A stretch of 64,000 bases of DNA from Listeria_A hofi (GTDB taxonomy: Bacteria; Bacillota; Bacilli; Lactobacillales; Listeriaceae). Position 1 is the stretch's first letter. Each line of letters starts with the position of its first letter. Below are positions 1-6,742 of the stretch, in pieces. The stretch spans positions 1 through 64,000 of the forward strand of contig NZ_CAUYTL010000005.1 of assembly GCF_963575615.1 (NCBI RefSeq), given 5' to 3'. The translations under genes and the position numbers were made by a program. The notes beneath the pieces are model-generated. The model saw nothing but the letters and a program-made list of their open reading frames with translations, had not been told where the DNA came from and did not search any database.

Positions 1-74
1 ATTGAACCGCCGTATACCGAACGGTACGTACGGTGGTGTGAGAGGTCGGAGCCTAACGGCTCCTCCTACTCGAT
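1..74 (+). mobile_element. Group II intron, 3' end (domains V and VI)
   Basis: The first 74 bases fold as the catalytic end of a bacterial group II intron. Domain V is seen as an eight-pair stem (6-13 with 30-37, one G-U pair), a bulge and an inner three-pair stem with a four-base loop at 19-22. Domain VI has an inner stem 48-53/58-63 and an outer stem 40-45/65-71 interrupted by a single unpaired A at 68, the expected branch-point adenosine, six or seven bases before the likely 3' splice site (about 74/75). The body of the intron and any reverse transcriptase/maturase gene would lie before base 1. The intron sense strand is opposite to the regulator gene it interrupts. Family assignment rests on fold and remembered consensus. 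Confidence 0.85.
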
Positions 75-286
75 TGCGGTTCATCATGCTGATAAGCTAG
101 AATATCGCCAGGCTGACAATCTAACGCCAAGCAAATTGCTTCTAGAGTAGAGAATCGAATTGCCTTTGCTTTTCCATTTTTTAGTATTGAAATATTAGCC
201 ATCGTGATCCCGACTTTTTCCGACAGCTCAGTGACGCTCATTTTCTTTTTGGCAAGTTGCACATCAATATTAATTATAATCGCCAT
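53..286 (-). CDS. YozG-like Cro/CI HTH regulator, C-terminus altered by intron
   Basis: A 77-residue protein made almost entirely of one XRE-type helix-turn-helix, close to what I remember of Bacillus YozG (LSEKVGITMANISILKNG as the HTH core, residues 21-38, then the CQPGDIL segment near residues 57-63). It probably binds operator DNA and controls the membrane-protein gene immediately upstream, 12 bases away. The ribosome site GAGGTGAT overlaps the upstream stop codon, suggesting translational coupling. The group II intron enters at about codon 71, so the last six residues (SSRRSR) are read from antisense intron sequence and the original end of the gene is lost. The DNA-binding part is intact, so the protein is probably still functional. 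Confidence 0.85.
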   Translation of the reverse strand: MAIIINIDVQLAKKKMSVTELSEKVGITMANISILKNGKAKAIRFSTLEAICLALDCQPGDILAYQHDEPQSSRRSR

Positions 287-298
287 ATATCAATCACC

Positions 299-775
299 TC
301 AGACCGTCAAGTCATTTTCAGATTTAATAGCTACTGCTTCTTGCAAAAGTTTCTGTAGAACCGCTGCAAAAGTAGCAACAACAATGGAGCCAAACGTAAG
401 AACAAGTCCTATAACCACAAGCCCAGGTGCATCGTCATGTTGTGCTAGAAGATAGAAAAAAGGTAAACTAAAGAAATAAAGCGTACTAATAATAAGCGCA
501 CAGTATTTTACATGCTTCAAAGCCCTTACAGAAAGCTCGGAAAATGCCGTCTTTTTATCAATATATGCTAAGACTTTCAACCCTTGATACAAGCCGATGA
601 AAAATGGCACAGCTGCAATCCACATCGTAATTAAAATCGGATAAAGTCGTCGAGTAAATTCCGGATTACTTTTATCCATAGCAAGCGAAGGTAATCCTAA
701 GACACATAAAACCAGTATGACAAGTCCGATAAATAGAATAATAAGCCTTAGTAAAAAGGTCGATCCATGTTTCAT
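299..775 (-). CDS. DUF2975 family membrane protein (YoaS-like)
   Basis: A 158-residue protein with four hydrophobic segments (about residues 7-28, 44-65, 90-110 and 118-140), typical of the DUF2975 family, whose function is unknown. It is paired with a YozG-type HTH gene, as I recall for Bacillus yoaS-yozG; the pair resembles other systems where a small HTH protein controls a membrane partner. The start is taken at ATG 775 because a clean GAGGTG ribosome site sits six bases before it. An in-frame GTG at 784 is part of that ribosome site and is rejected. A well-formed promoter lies just upstream. Confidence 0.85.
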   Translation of the reverse strand: MKHGSTFLLRLIILFIGLVILVLCVLGLPSLAMDKSNPEFTRRLYPILITMWIAAVPFFIGLYQGLKVLAYIDKKTAFSELSVRALKHVKYCALIISTLYFFSLPFFYLLAQHDDAPGLVVIGLVLTFGSIVVATFAAVLQKLLQEAVAIKSENDLTV

Positions 776-806
776 AAAAAACACCTCATTTAATATTATT
801 ATATTG

Positions 807-836
807 ATTATAACTAAAAAAATTATCGTTTTGCAA
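807..836 (-). promoter_or_regulatory. SigA-type promoter for the DUF2975-yozG operon
   Basis: Minus-strand -35 TTGCAA (836-831) and -10 TATAAT (812-807) separated by 18 bases, ending about 32 bases before the ATG at 775. It lies back to back with the recombinase gene start. Confidence 0.6.
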
Positions 837-861
837 TAAAAATGTATTGTTAATTCGATTA

Positions 862-870
862 TGGTATGAT
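862..870 (+). promoter_or_regulatory. Possible extended -10 promoter for the recombinase
   Basis: TGGTATGAT fits an extended -10 (TGnTATGAT) seven bases before the strong ribosome site AAGGAGGTG (877-885). No good -35 is seen, so the promoter may be weak or need an activator. The transcript leader would be very short. Confidence 0.35.
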
Positions 871-891
871 GTTAATAAGGAGGTGAGAAAT

Positions 892-1755
892 ATGAAAGAA
901 TTAGAAAACTATTTACTATTTTTAAAGTTACAATCGCGATCCAAAACGACTATACAACAATCAAAAAATATTATTCAGAAGTATATAGATTATTTTGGAA
1001 AGCTCGAAATCTCTAAGAAAGAGATTTATCTATACTATAGAGAATTGGAAACAAGACTAGCAGCATCAACAGTGTACAGTTATATTAAAGTACTGCGTCA
1101 TTTCTATCAGTTTGTTTGTATTGAAGATTCGAAAGTTAATAATCCTTTTTCGCAATTTAAAGCACATATTCCTAAGCGTAAAGCAATTCCTGTGTTATAT
1201 GAAAAAGAAATCAATCAGTTGTATGCTAAGTTATTACAAAGCAACCGAATATCTAACTATCAACGTTTCTTATTTGAGTTTATCTATAATACTGGTGTTA
1301 AGCCATCTGAAATGAGCAGACTAACGTTGACTGACATTGATTTTGTGACTAGGAGTATTGTAGTGACAGCAAATAACGGGAAACAGCGTTATGTTTTTTA
1401 TAGCAAAAGTATGGGATTTTTGCTACTGAATCATTTAGAATTGCGTCAAAAAACGTTGGAAAATAAAAGCTTATATCATTCTTATTTTTTTATTGAATGG
1501 AAAACGGGTTTTATGGTTAATAAAAATACTATTTATCGGGAAATTGTAACCATTGGCAATGAACTTGATTATAGATTAACTCCAGCTATCCTCCGACATT
1601 CTTTTGCGATTGTACTGCTAGAAAACGGCTGTGATATAAGGCATATTCAAGTACTCTTAGGGCATGCATCTGTATTGACAACTCAAATGTACGAAAAAGT
1701 AGCTATTAGGTCAAAGCAACAGGCTATTCAGAAATATCATCCACGTGGTGGATAA
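892..1755 (+). CDS. Atypical XerC/D-like tyrosine recombinase
   Basis: A 287-residue site-specific recombinase with an N-terminal SAM-like core-binding domain (about 1-90) and a C-terminal catalytic domain (about 100-280). Seen against the family pattern R-K-H/K-R-H/W-Y: the first Arg position is Lys137 (NTGVKPSE), the beta-hairpin Lys is Lys164, the His/Lys II position is Ala232 (TPAILRH), Arg235 is kept, His258 is kept (LLGHAS) and the nucleophile is Tyr267. Two of six canonical catalytic positions are therefore changed, which could mean loss of activity or an unusual lineage. The start is ATG 892, six bases after AAGGAGGTG; a TTG at 847 would lie upstream of the likely promoter. The gene looks AT-rich, is followed by a small HTH gene and sits beside intron-disrupted DNA, all signs of a mobile element. 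The recombined site is not identified. Confidence 0.88.
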   Translation: MKELENYLLFLKLQSRSKTTIQQSKNIIQKYIDYFGKLEISKKEIYLYYRELETRLAASTVYSYIKVLRHFYQFVCIEDSKVNNPFSQFKAHIPKRKAIPVLYEKEINQLYAKLLQSNRISNYQRFLFEFIYNTGVKPSEMSRLTLTDIDFVTRSIVVTANNGKQRYVFYSKSMGFLLLNHLELRQKTLENKSLYHSYFFIEWKTGFMVNKNTIYREIVTIGNELDYRLTPAILRHSFAIVLLENGCDIRHIQVLLGHASVLTTQMYEKVAIRSKQQAIQKYHPRGG

Positions 1756-1779
1756 AAACTTTAGAAAGGCGTGAAAATA

Positions 1780-2022
1780 ATGTTTTATGAGAATGATGCT
1801 GTAAGGAAGCAAAAAATCGTTGGTGACTTGAATAAATATATTATGTCACAAAAACAAGTAGCCGAACACTTAAAAATGGCGCGATCTAATCTATCTATTG
1901 CGATTAGCAAAGGTAAATTGAAACCATTGTACGTATTTGATCATAACAGCTCTAGAAAGTTGGCGTTATTCTATAGAAAAGATGTAGAAGCATTTTTACA
2001 GAATAGAGATATGCACAAATAA
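1780..2022 (+). CDS. Small HTH protein, possible excisionase or regulator
   Basis: An 80-residue basic protein with a helix-turn-helix-like segment (MSQKQVAEHLKMARSNLS, about residues 23-40) followed by KGKLKPLYVF and a C-terminal YRKDVEAFL helix. This resembles AlpA/excisionase or MerR-like DNA-binding proteins that read 'keep the element in or out'. It starts 24 bases after the recombinase stop, so the two are very probably co-transcribed and act together. ATG 1780 is preferred over GTG 1771 because AGAAAGG (1763-1769) is ten bases before the ATG but only one base before the GTG. I do not recognise a named family; its role as partner of the recombinase is inference. Confidence 0.65.
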   Translation: MFYENDAVRKQKIVGDLNKYIMSQKQVAEHLKMARSNLSIAISKGKLKPLYVFDHNSSRKLALFYRKDVEAFLQNRDMHK

Positions 2023-2047
2023 TTAGACATAACAATGTTATCTAATT
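2021..2047. repeat. AT-rich inverted repeat after the recombinase module
   Basis: AATTAGACATAACA (2021-2034) and TGTTATCTAATT (2036-2047) form an almost continuous palindrome with one extra base in one arm. It begins inside the HTH stop codon. There is only a weak T-tract, so it could be a weak terminator or a protein/recombinase binding site. Confidence 0.5.
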
Positions 2048-2062
2048 TGTTGCGAAAACTAG

Positions 2063-2159
<97 letters not shown>

Positions 2160-2179
2160 AAGTTGATAATAAAAACAAT

Positions 2180-2226
2180 AAAAAGCATCACTTATCTCTT
2201 TTTTAAAAGAAAAATGATGCTTTTTT
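2180..2226 (-). terminator. Terminator for the deacetylase gene (bidirectional)
   Basis: AAAAAGCATCA (2180-2190) pairs with TGATGCTTTTTT (2215-2226); A/T tracts on both sides make it work in either direction. It sits three bases from the deacetylase stop codon. Confidence 0.8.
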
Positions 2227-2228
2227 AC

Positions 2229-3116
2229 TTATAAATTAGGATCTTTTTTAAAATTTTGATGAAGTGTTTCGTTTTCATGATAAGCTTGGAATACATAACC
2301 CTTATCGCGCAACATCTTAATCACTTTTGGCAAGGCGTCCAGTGTGTTTTTATGCTCATGGAACAAGATGACTAATGATTCATTGCTACCTTCGTAGGCA
2401 TTTACTTGTGATAGAACATTTTGGTATATCGGTTCGGGATTTCCAGAACTGTATCTCCAATCATTACTATCAATATTCCAATCAACTAAGCGGAAACCAT
2501 TTTGCTTTGTTTCTTTTATTTGTTTATCAGTTAGATATGTGCTGCCATATGGTGCACGAATCAAGTTGGTACGAATGCCACTAAGTTTTTCGAAATCATC
2601 ACGTTCGAGGCTCATTTCATGAATAAAGGTAGGATCTTTTTTGCGATATAACTTTTTTGCATCGTGTGTGTAGCTATGTAAACCAATAACAAAACCACTG
2701 TTAATCATGCGTTGATACGTTTCTTTATCTGCGTTTTTCAACTCATTCCCAATGAAGAAAAAAGATGCAGGAGCATTCTCTTTTTCGAGGACTTCTAAAA
2801 ATTGTTTTAAGTGTATGCTAGGTCCATCATCAAAAGTTAAATAGACAACTTTTTTCCCGGATGCTGGTCCTGGTGGTGTTTCGGGAACAGAACTGATACT
2901 TTGCTGTTTGGGTGCAACTTTCCAATGCTGTATAGAAACGGCTTCTGCTTTTAACACAAGCAACTCTTTAGACGAAGCGTTATTTGTGAATAAATTACTT
3001 GTTAAAGCTAATCCTCCGACTGTTAATACAAGGGTCGCCAAAACAATCGCAATAAGCCATTTAAATTTTGACGACTTAGCACTTTTTGCTGTATGCGCTT
3101 TTCTGCTTTTTCTCAT
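2229..3116 (-). CDS. Membrane-anchored polysaccharide deacetylase (NodB/CE4 family)
   Basis: A 295-residue protein: short Lys-rich cytoplasmic start, one membrane segment (about residues 19-39), a linker, then a NodB homology domain from about residue 90. CE4 motifs seen in order are TFDDGPS (metal Asp), HSYTH (metal His pair), RAPYGS, DWNIDSNDW and ILFHEH. It should remove N-acetyl groups from a cell-wall glycan, probably peptidoglycan GlcNAc, outside the cell; the exact substrate cannot be told from sequence. The ATG at 3116 has AAGGAGG 11 bases upstream; a longer reading to 3272 would put low-complexity translated leader before the membrane anchor and is rejected. It lies downstream of pflA but behind that gene's terminator, so it is probably expressed separately. 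Confidence 0.85.
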   Translation of the reverse strand: MRKSRKAHTAKSAKSSKFKWLIAIVLATLVLTVGGLALTSNLFTNNASSKELLVLKAEAVSIQHWKVAPKQQSISSVPETPPGPASGKKVVYLTFDDGPSIHLKQFLEVLEKENAPASFFFIGNELKNADKETYQRMINSGFVIGLHSYTHDAKKLYRKKDPTFIHEMSLERDDFEKLSGIRTNLIRAPYGSTYLTDKQIKETKQNGFRLVDWNIDSNDWRYSSGNPEPIYQNVLSQVNAYEGSNESLVILFHEHKNTLDALPKVIKMLRDKGYVFQAYHENETLHQNFKKDPNL

Positions 3117-3242
3117 TATTATTAAGGCCTCCTTTTCTTTCTTAGTATAATTTAAACATACTTTTCTACATAATTCAAGGATTATATACATCAAAATGAT
3201 TTTTTTGACACATAAAAAGCTTTTTTGTAACATAAAAGCAAC

Positions 3243-3269
3243 AAAAAAGCGCAAAATGTTATTTGCGCT
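3243..3269 (-). terminator. Terminator after pflA
   Basis: On the minus strand AGCGCAAA pairs with TTTGCGCT (3269-3262 with 3255-3248) and is followed directly by six T. It separates pflBA from the deacetylase gene. Confidence 0.85.
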
Positions 3270-3276
3270 CAAGATA

Positions 3277-4023
3277 CTAATTATATTTTTGTGTTTCTAA
3301 AATAGTGTTGGCCATTTTTACAACCTTGTCTTCGGGCGCCTTGATACCTTCTAATGGATATCGAATGCCAAGATTCTCCCACTTGTATACACCCATCGTA
3401 TGATAAGGCAATACTTCCACGCGTTGAACATTCGGTAGCGTCGTAATAAATTCATGCAACTTAGTTAAATCATCAGGATCATCCGTTTTTGTAGGAATGA
3501 GTACATGACGGACCCAAATCGGCTGTTCCTTATCAGCAAGGTACTGCGCGAAATCAAGAATTGGCGCATTTGAACGTGTAGTTAGTTTTAAGTGTTTCTC
3601 TGGATTAATCTGTTTAATGTCGAGTAAAATTAAATCTGTCACTTCCATTAAGCGATCTAGTTTTTCAATAAATTCAGGATCTCTTGTAAAGCAACCACCA
3701 CAAGAATCAATCGTTGTATGGATTCCAGCTTTTTTGCAAAGGGTGAATAGTTCAATCAGAAAATCTACTTGTAGCAAGGGTTCTCCCCCACTAACTGTAA
3801 TCCCGCCATCTGAAGCATCCATGAAAGCTTTATATTTAGAAGCTTCCTCAAAAACATCCTGAGCAGTTCTTTCCTCCCCAATTCCAATCTTCCACGTATC
3901 CGGATTATGACAAAACTGGCAACGCAATAAGCAGCCTTGCATAAAAACAATAAAACGAATACCAGGACCATCCACAGTCCCCATTGTTTCTACGGAATGA
4001 ACACGACCAATAACTTCAGACAT
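3277..4023 (-). CDS. pflA: Pyruvate formate-lyase activating enzyme
   Basis: A 248-residue radical SAM enzyme that uses S-adenosylmethionine and a [4Fe-4S] cluster to place the glycyl radical on pyruvate formate-lyase. The cluster motif CLLRCQFC (CxxxCxxC) is near residues 31-38, followed by the SAM-binding GGE segment (VSGGEPLLQ). The length is normal for the family (about 245-250). It lies 100 bases downstream of pflB in the same direction, with ribosome site AAAGGAAGAG before the ATG, and ends in a strong terminator; the two genes form the pfl operon. Confidence 0.97.
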   Translation of the reverse strand: MSEVIGRVHSVETMGTVDGPGIRFIVFMQGCLLRCQFCHNPDTWKIGIGEERTAQDVFEEASKYKAFMDASDGGITVSGGEPLLQVDFLIELFTLCKKAGIHTTIDSCGGCFTRDPEFIEKLDRLMEVTDLILLDIKQINPEKHLKLTTRSNAPILDFAQYLADKEQPIWVRHVLIPTKTDDPDDLTKLHEFITTLPNVQRVEVLPYHTMGVYKWENLGIRYPLEGIKAPEDKVVKMANTILETQKYN

Positions 4024-4123
4024 CTGACTCTCTTCCTTTCAGGTGATAAATTTACAACAGATAGGGATTGCTTATCACAATCCCTAAAGTCTCATGTTTT
4101 TTCTTTCTCGGCTTGAGAAATTA

Positions 4124-6355
4124 CTACATGGATTCGTGCATTGTACGGTGTATAACATCCAACTGCTGCTCGCGTGTTAATTTGATAAAGTTAACGGCAT
4201 AACCAGATACACGGATAGTTAATTGTGGATATTCTTCTGGATGATCCATTGCATCAAGTAATGTGTCGCGGTTAAAGATGTTAATATTTAAATGGTGCCC
4301 CATCTTTGTGGAGTAACCATCGAGCATTGCTACAAGGTTACTAATTTGAGAATCATCTTCACGTCCTAATGCTTTTGGGACGATGGAGAATGTATTTGAT
4401 ATACCGTCTTGTCCATATTCGTATGGAAGTTTGGCAACGGATGATAGAGATGCTAGCGCGCCTTTTGTATCACGACCATGCATTGGGTTTGCTCCTGGTG
4501 CGAATGGTTCGCCAGCGCGACGTCCGTCTGGTGTGTTACCAGTTTTCTTACCGTAAACTACATTAGATGTGATAGTAAGAACAGATGTTGTATGAACAGA
4601 ATCACGATATGTTTTATGTTTTCTCACTTTCGTCATAAATGATTTCAAAAGATCTACTGCGATTTCATCTACACGATCATCGTTGTTTCCGTATTTAGGA
4701 TAGTCGCCAATGATTTCGAAATCAACAGCGATTCCATTTTCATCACGGATTGGTTTAACTTGGGCATGTTTGATAGCACTTAGCGAGTCGGCAGCAACAG
4801 AAAGCCCAGCAATACCAGTTGCCATTGTGCGTAACACATGTGTATCATGAAGTGCCATTTCTAGACGTTCATATGAATATTTATCGTGCATGTAGTGGAT
4901 AACGTTTAAAGTATTTAGATACAATTCTGCAATCCACTCCATCATTTCATCAAATTTAACCATTACTTCTTCGTAATCTAATACTTCGGAAGTGATTGGT
5001 TGGAAAGCTGGGCCAACTTGTACTTTTGATTTCTCATCTACCCCACCATTAATCGCGTAAAGTAACGTTTTAGCAAGGTTGGCACGTGCACCGAAAAATT
5101 GCATTTGTTTACCGATACGCATTGCGGATACACAGCATGCAATCCCATAGTCATCTCCCCATTTAGGGCGCATCACATCATCATTTTCATATTGAATAGC
5201 ACTTGTTTTGATCGACATTTTAGCACAGAATTTCTTGAATCCTGTTGGTAGTTGTGTTGACCAGAGCACAGTTAGATTTGGTTCAGGAGCTGGTCCAAGA
5301 TTATTTAATGTATGCAAGAAACGGAAGGAATTCTTCGTTACCAGTGGCAAGCCATCTTCTGAAATACCACCGATTGATTCTGTAACCCAAGTTGGATCTC
5401 CAGAGAACAATTCATTGTAATCAGGTGTACGAGCAAATTTTACAAGGCGTAGTTTCATAATGAAATGATCCACGATTTCTTGTGCTTCGACTTCTGTGAT
5501 TGTGCCGTTGCGAAGGTCGCGTTCTACAAAAATATCAAGGAATGTAGATGTACGGCCTAAACTCATTGCTGCCCCATTTTGTTCTTTGATTGCTGCAAGG
5601 TAACCGAAATATAACCATTGGAAAGCTTCCTGCGCTGTTGTAGCCGGTTGTGAAATATCAAAACCATGTGAGGCACCTAGTTGTTTTAATTCAGCAAGTG
5701 CACGAATCTGTTCGTTCAATTCTTCACGCAAACGGATAATATCATCGCTCATTGTACGGAGGCCTGTATTTTTTAAATCAGCTTTTTTGTCTTCAATTAA
5801 GCGATCTACACCATATAAAGCAACACGACGGTAATCACCAATGATGCGACCGCGTCCGTATGCATCTGGAAGACCTGTAATAACACCTGATTTACGTGCA
5901 GCACGCATTTCGTCGTTATAAGCATCAAAAACGCCTTGGTTATGTGTTTTGCGCCAATCTCTGAAAATGTTCGAAATTTCTTTGTCTACTTCATAACCAT
6001 AAGCTTCACATGCAAGCTCTGCCATGCGGATTCCGCCAAATGGTTGTAATGCGCGCTTGAATGGTACGTCTGTTTGTACCCCTACCACTGTTTCTAAATC
6101 TTTGTTTAAGTATCCAGGATTATGTGATGTGATAGTCGATACTATTTTTGTATCCATATCCAGCACGCCACCATTTTCCCGCTCTTGCTTCGTTAAATCC
6201 ATTACTTGATCCCATAATTGTGATGTTGCATCTGTAGGACCTACTAGGAAAGTGTCATCCCCTTCATACAATCTGTAGTTCTTCATAATAAAGTCTCTTA
6301 CGTCAATTTCATTTTCCCAGTTACCACCTGTAAATTCAAACCATTGTTCTTTCAT
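4124..6355 (-). CDS. pflB: Pyruvate formate-lyase (formate acetyltransferase)
   Basis: A 743-residue glycyl-radical enzyme that converts pyruvate and CoA to acetyl-CoA and formate during anaerobic growth. Catalytic cysteines are Cys407/Cys408 in GIACCVSAMRIG, and the radical glycine is near Gly718 in RVSGYAVNF, close to the C-terminus as expected. The ATG at 6355 is preceded by AGGAGG with eight bases of spacing; the GTG directly before it is also possible. The long upstream region (see 6356-6742) carries FNR-like, cre-like and palindromic signals that fit oxygen and carbon control. Confidence 0.97.
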   Translation of the reverse strand: MKEQWFEFTGGNWENEIDVRDFIMKNYRLYEGDDTFLVGPTDATSQLWDQVMDLTKQERENGGVLDMDTKIVSTITSHNPGYLNKDLETVVGVQTDVPFKRALQPFGGIRMAELACEAYGYEVDKEISNIFRDWRKTHNQGVFDAYNDEMRAARKSGVITGLPDAYGRGRIIGDYRRVALYGVDRLIEDKKADLKNTGLRTMSDDIIRLREELNEQIRALAELKQLGASHGFDISQPATTAQEAFQWLYFGYLAAIKEQNGAAMSLGRTSTFLDIFVERDLRNGTITEVEAQEIVDHFIMKLRLVKFARTPDYNELFSGDPTWVTESIGGISEDGLPLVTKNSFRFLHTLNNLGPAPEPNLTVLWSTQLPTGFKKFCAKMSIKTSAIQYENDDVMRPKWGDDYGIACCVSAMRIGKQMQFFGARANLAKTLLYAINGGVDEKSKVQVGPAFQPITSEVLDYEEVMVKFDEMMEWIAELYLNTLNVIHYMHDKYSYERLEMALHDTHVLRTMATGIAGLSVAADSLSAIKHAQVKPIRDENGIAVDFEIIGDYPKYGNNDDRVDEIAVDLLKSFMTKVRKHKTYRDSVHTTSVLTITSNVVYGKKTGNTPDGRRAGEPFAPGANPMHGRDTKGALASLSSVAKLPYEYGQDGISNTFSIVPKALGREDDSQISNLVAMLDGYSTKMGHHLNINIFNRDTLLDAMDHPEEYPQLTIRVSGYAVNFIKLTREQQLDVIHRTMHESM

Positions 6356-6408
6356 CACGGAAACCTCCTACGTTTCATTGTTCATTTATGAGCGTTAAGA
6401 ATTGAGCA

Positions 6409-6427
6409 AAGTTACCACGAGTAACTT
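6409..6427. promoter_or_regulatory. Perfect inverted repeat at the pflB transcript start
   Basis: AAGTTAC (6409-6415) and GTAACTT (6421-6427) are perfect complements around CACGA. It begins about four bases after the predicted start of transcription, so it may be a repressor operator or a 5'-terminal mRNA hairpin. Confidence 0.6.
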
Positions 6428-6437
6428 CCATACTGTT

Positions 6438-6446
6438 ATCATACCA
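6438..6446 (-). promoter_or_regulatory. Extended -10 promoter of pflB
   Basis: Minus strand TGGTATGAT, a good extended -10. The best -35 candidate 18 bases upstream (TGTAGC) is poor, which fits a regulated promoter. Confidence 0.5.
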
Positions 6447-6503
6447 CAAAATAAAAATAATGCTACAGTTTTCACATAGATTTTTTTTAACTATCTACTT
6501 GAT

Positions 6504-6517
6504 TTAAAGTGCTTTCA
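6504..6517 (-). promoter_or_regulatory. cre-like site upstream of pflB
   Basis: Minus strand TGAAAGCACTTTAA resembles the CcpA operator TGWAARCGYTWNCW; the central CG is CA and the last part is imperfect. Its centre is about 80 bases upstream of the predicted transcript start. Confidence 0.45.
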
Positions 6518-6534
6518 TTGCCTTACCCGCTGCA

Positions 6535-6550
6535 AGTGATTGGTATCACA
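6535..6550. promoter_or_regulatory. FNR/CRP-type palindrome upstream of pflB
   Basis: Read on the minus strand it is TGTGA-N6-TCACT, the form reported for the Bacillus Fnr box. It is about 110 bases from the predicted -10, far for classical activation, so another promoter or another CRP/FNR-family factor is possible. Confidence 0.5.
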
Positions 6551-6618
6551 TAATTTGTTGAATTGTTACGATTAGTAAATAAGTATAAAAATAATTTAGT
6601 TGAAACATTGTAATATTC

Positions 6619-6656
6619 CTGTACCATTCAAAAACAGTATTGCTGTTATGGTACAG
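6619..6656. repeat. 38-base nested palindrome between rbsK and pflB
   Basis: CTGTACCAT (6619-6627) pairs with ATGGTACAG (6648-6656), and inside it AACAG (6633-6637) pairs with CTGTT (6643-6647) around TATTG. It could end rbsK transcription, but no T-run follows on either strand, so a binding site or RNA-protecting hairpin is also possible. Confidence 0.6.
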
Positions 6657-6742
6657 ATATTTTCTTGTTCTACTGTATTAAAATTAAAAGCATTGCTATA
6701 TCTAGTTTTCTATATATCTGTTTCAAATAAAAAAACTAACCT

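Larger units (their letters stand above)
6356..6742 (-). other. 387-base non-coding control region of pflB
   Basis: No gene is seen here. From the pflB side it holds the ribosome site, a leader hairpin (6409-6427), a promoter -10 (6438-6446), a cre-like site (6504-6517), an FNR-like site (6535-6550) and a 38-base nested palindrome (6619-6656) near the end of rbsK. Each is listed separately. Confidence 0.7.

Noticed and set aside
2021..2047. dif-like XerCD site
   Set aside because: The arms and spacer do not match the dif pattern; kept only as an AT-rich inverted repeat.
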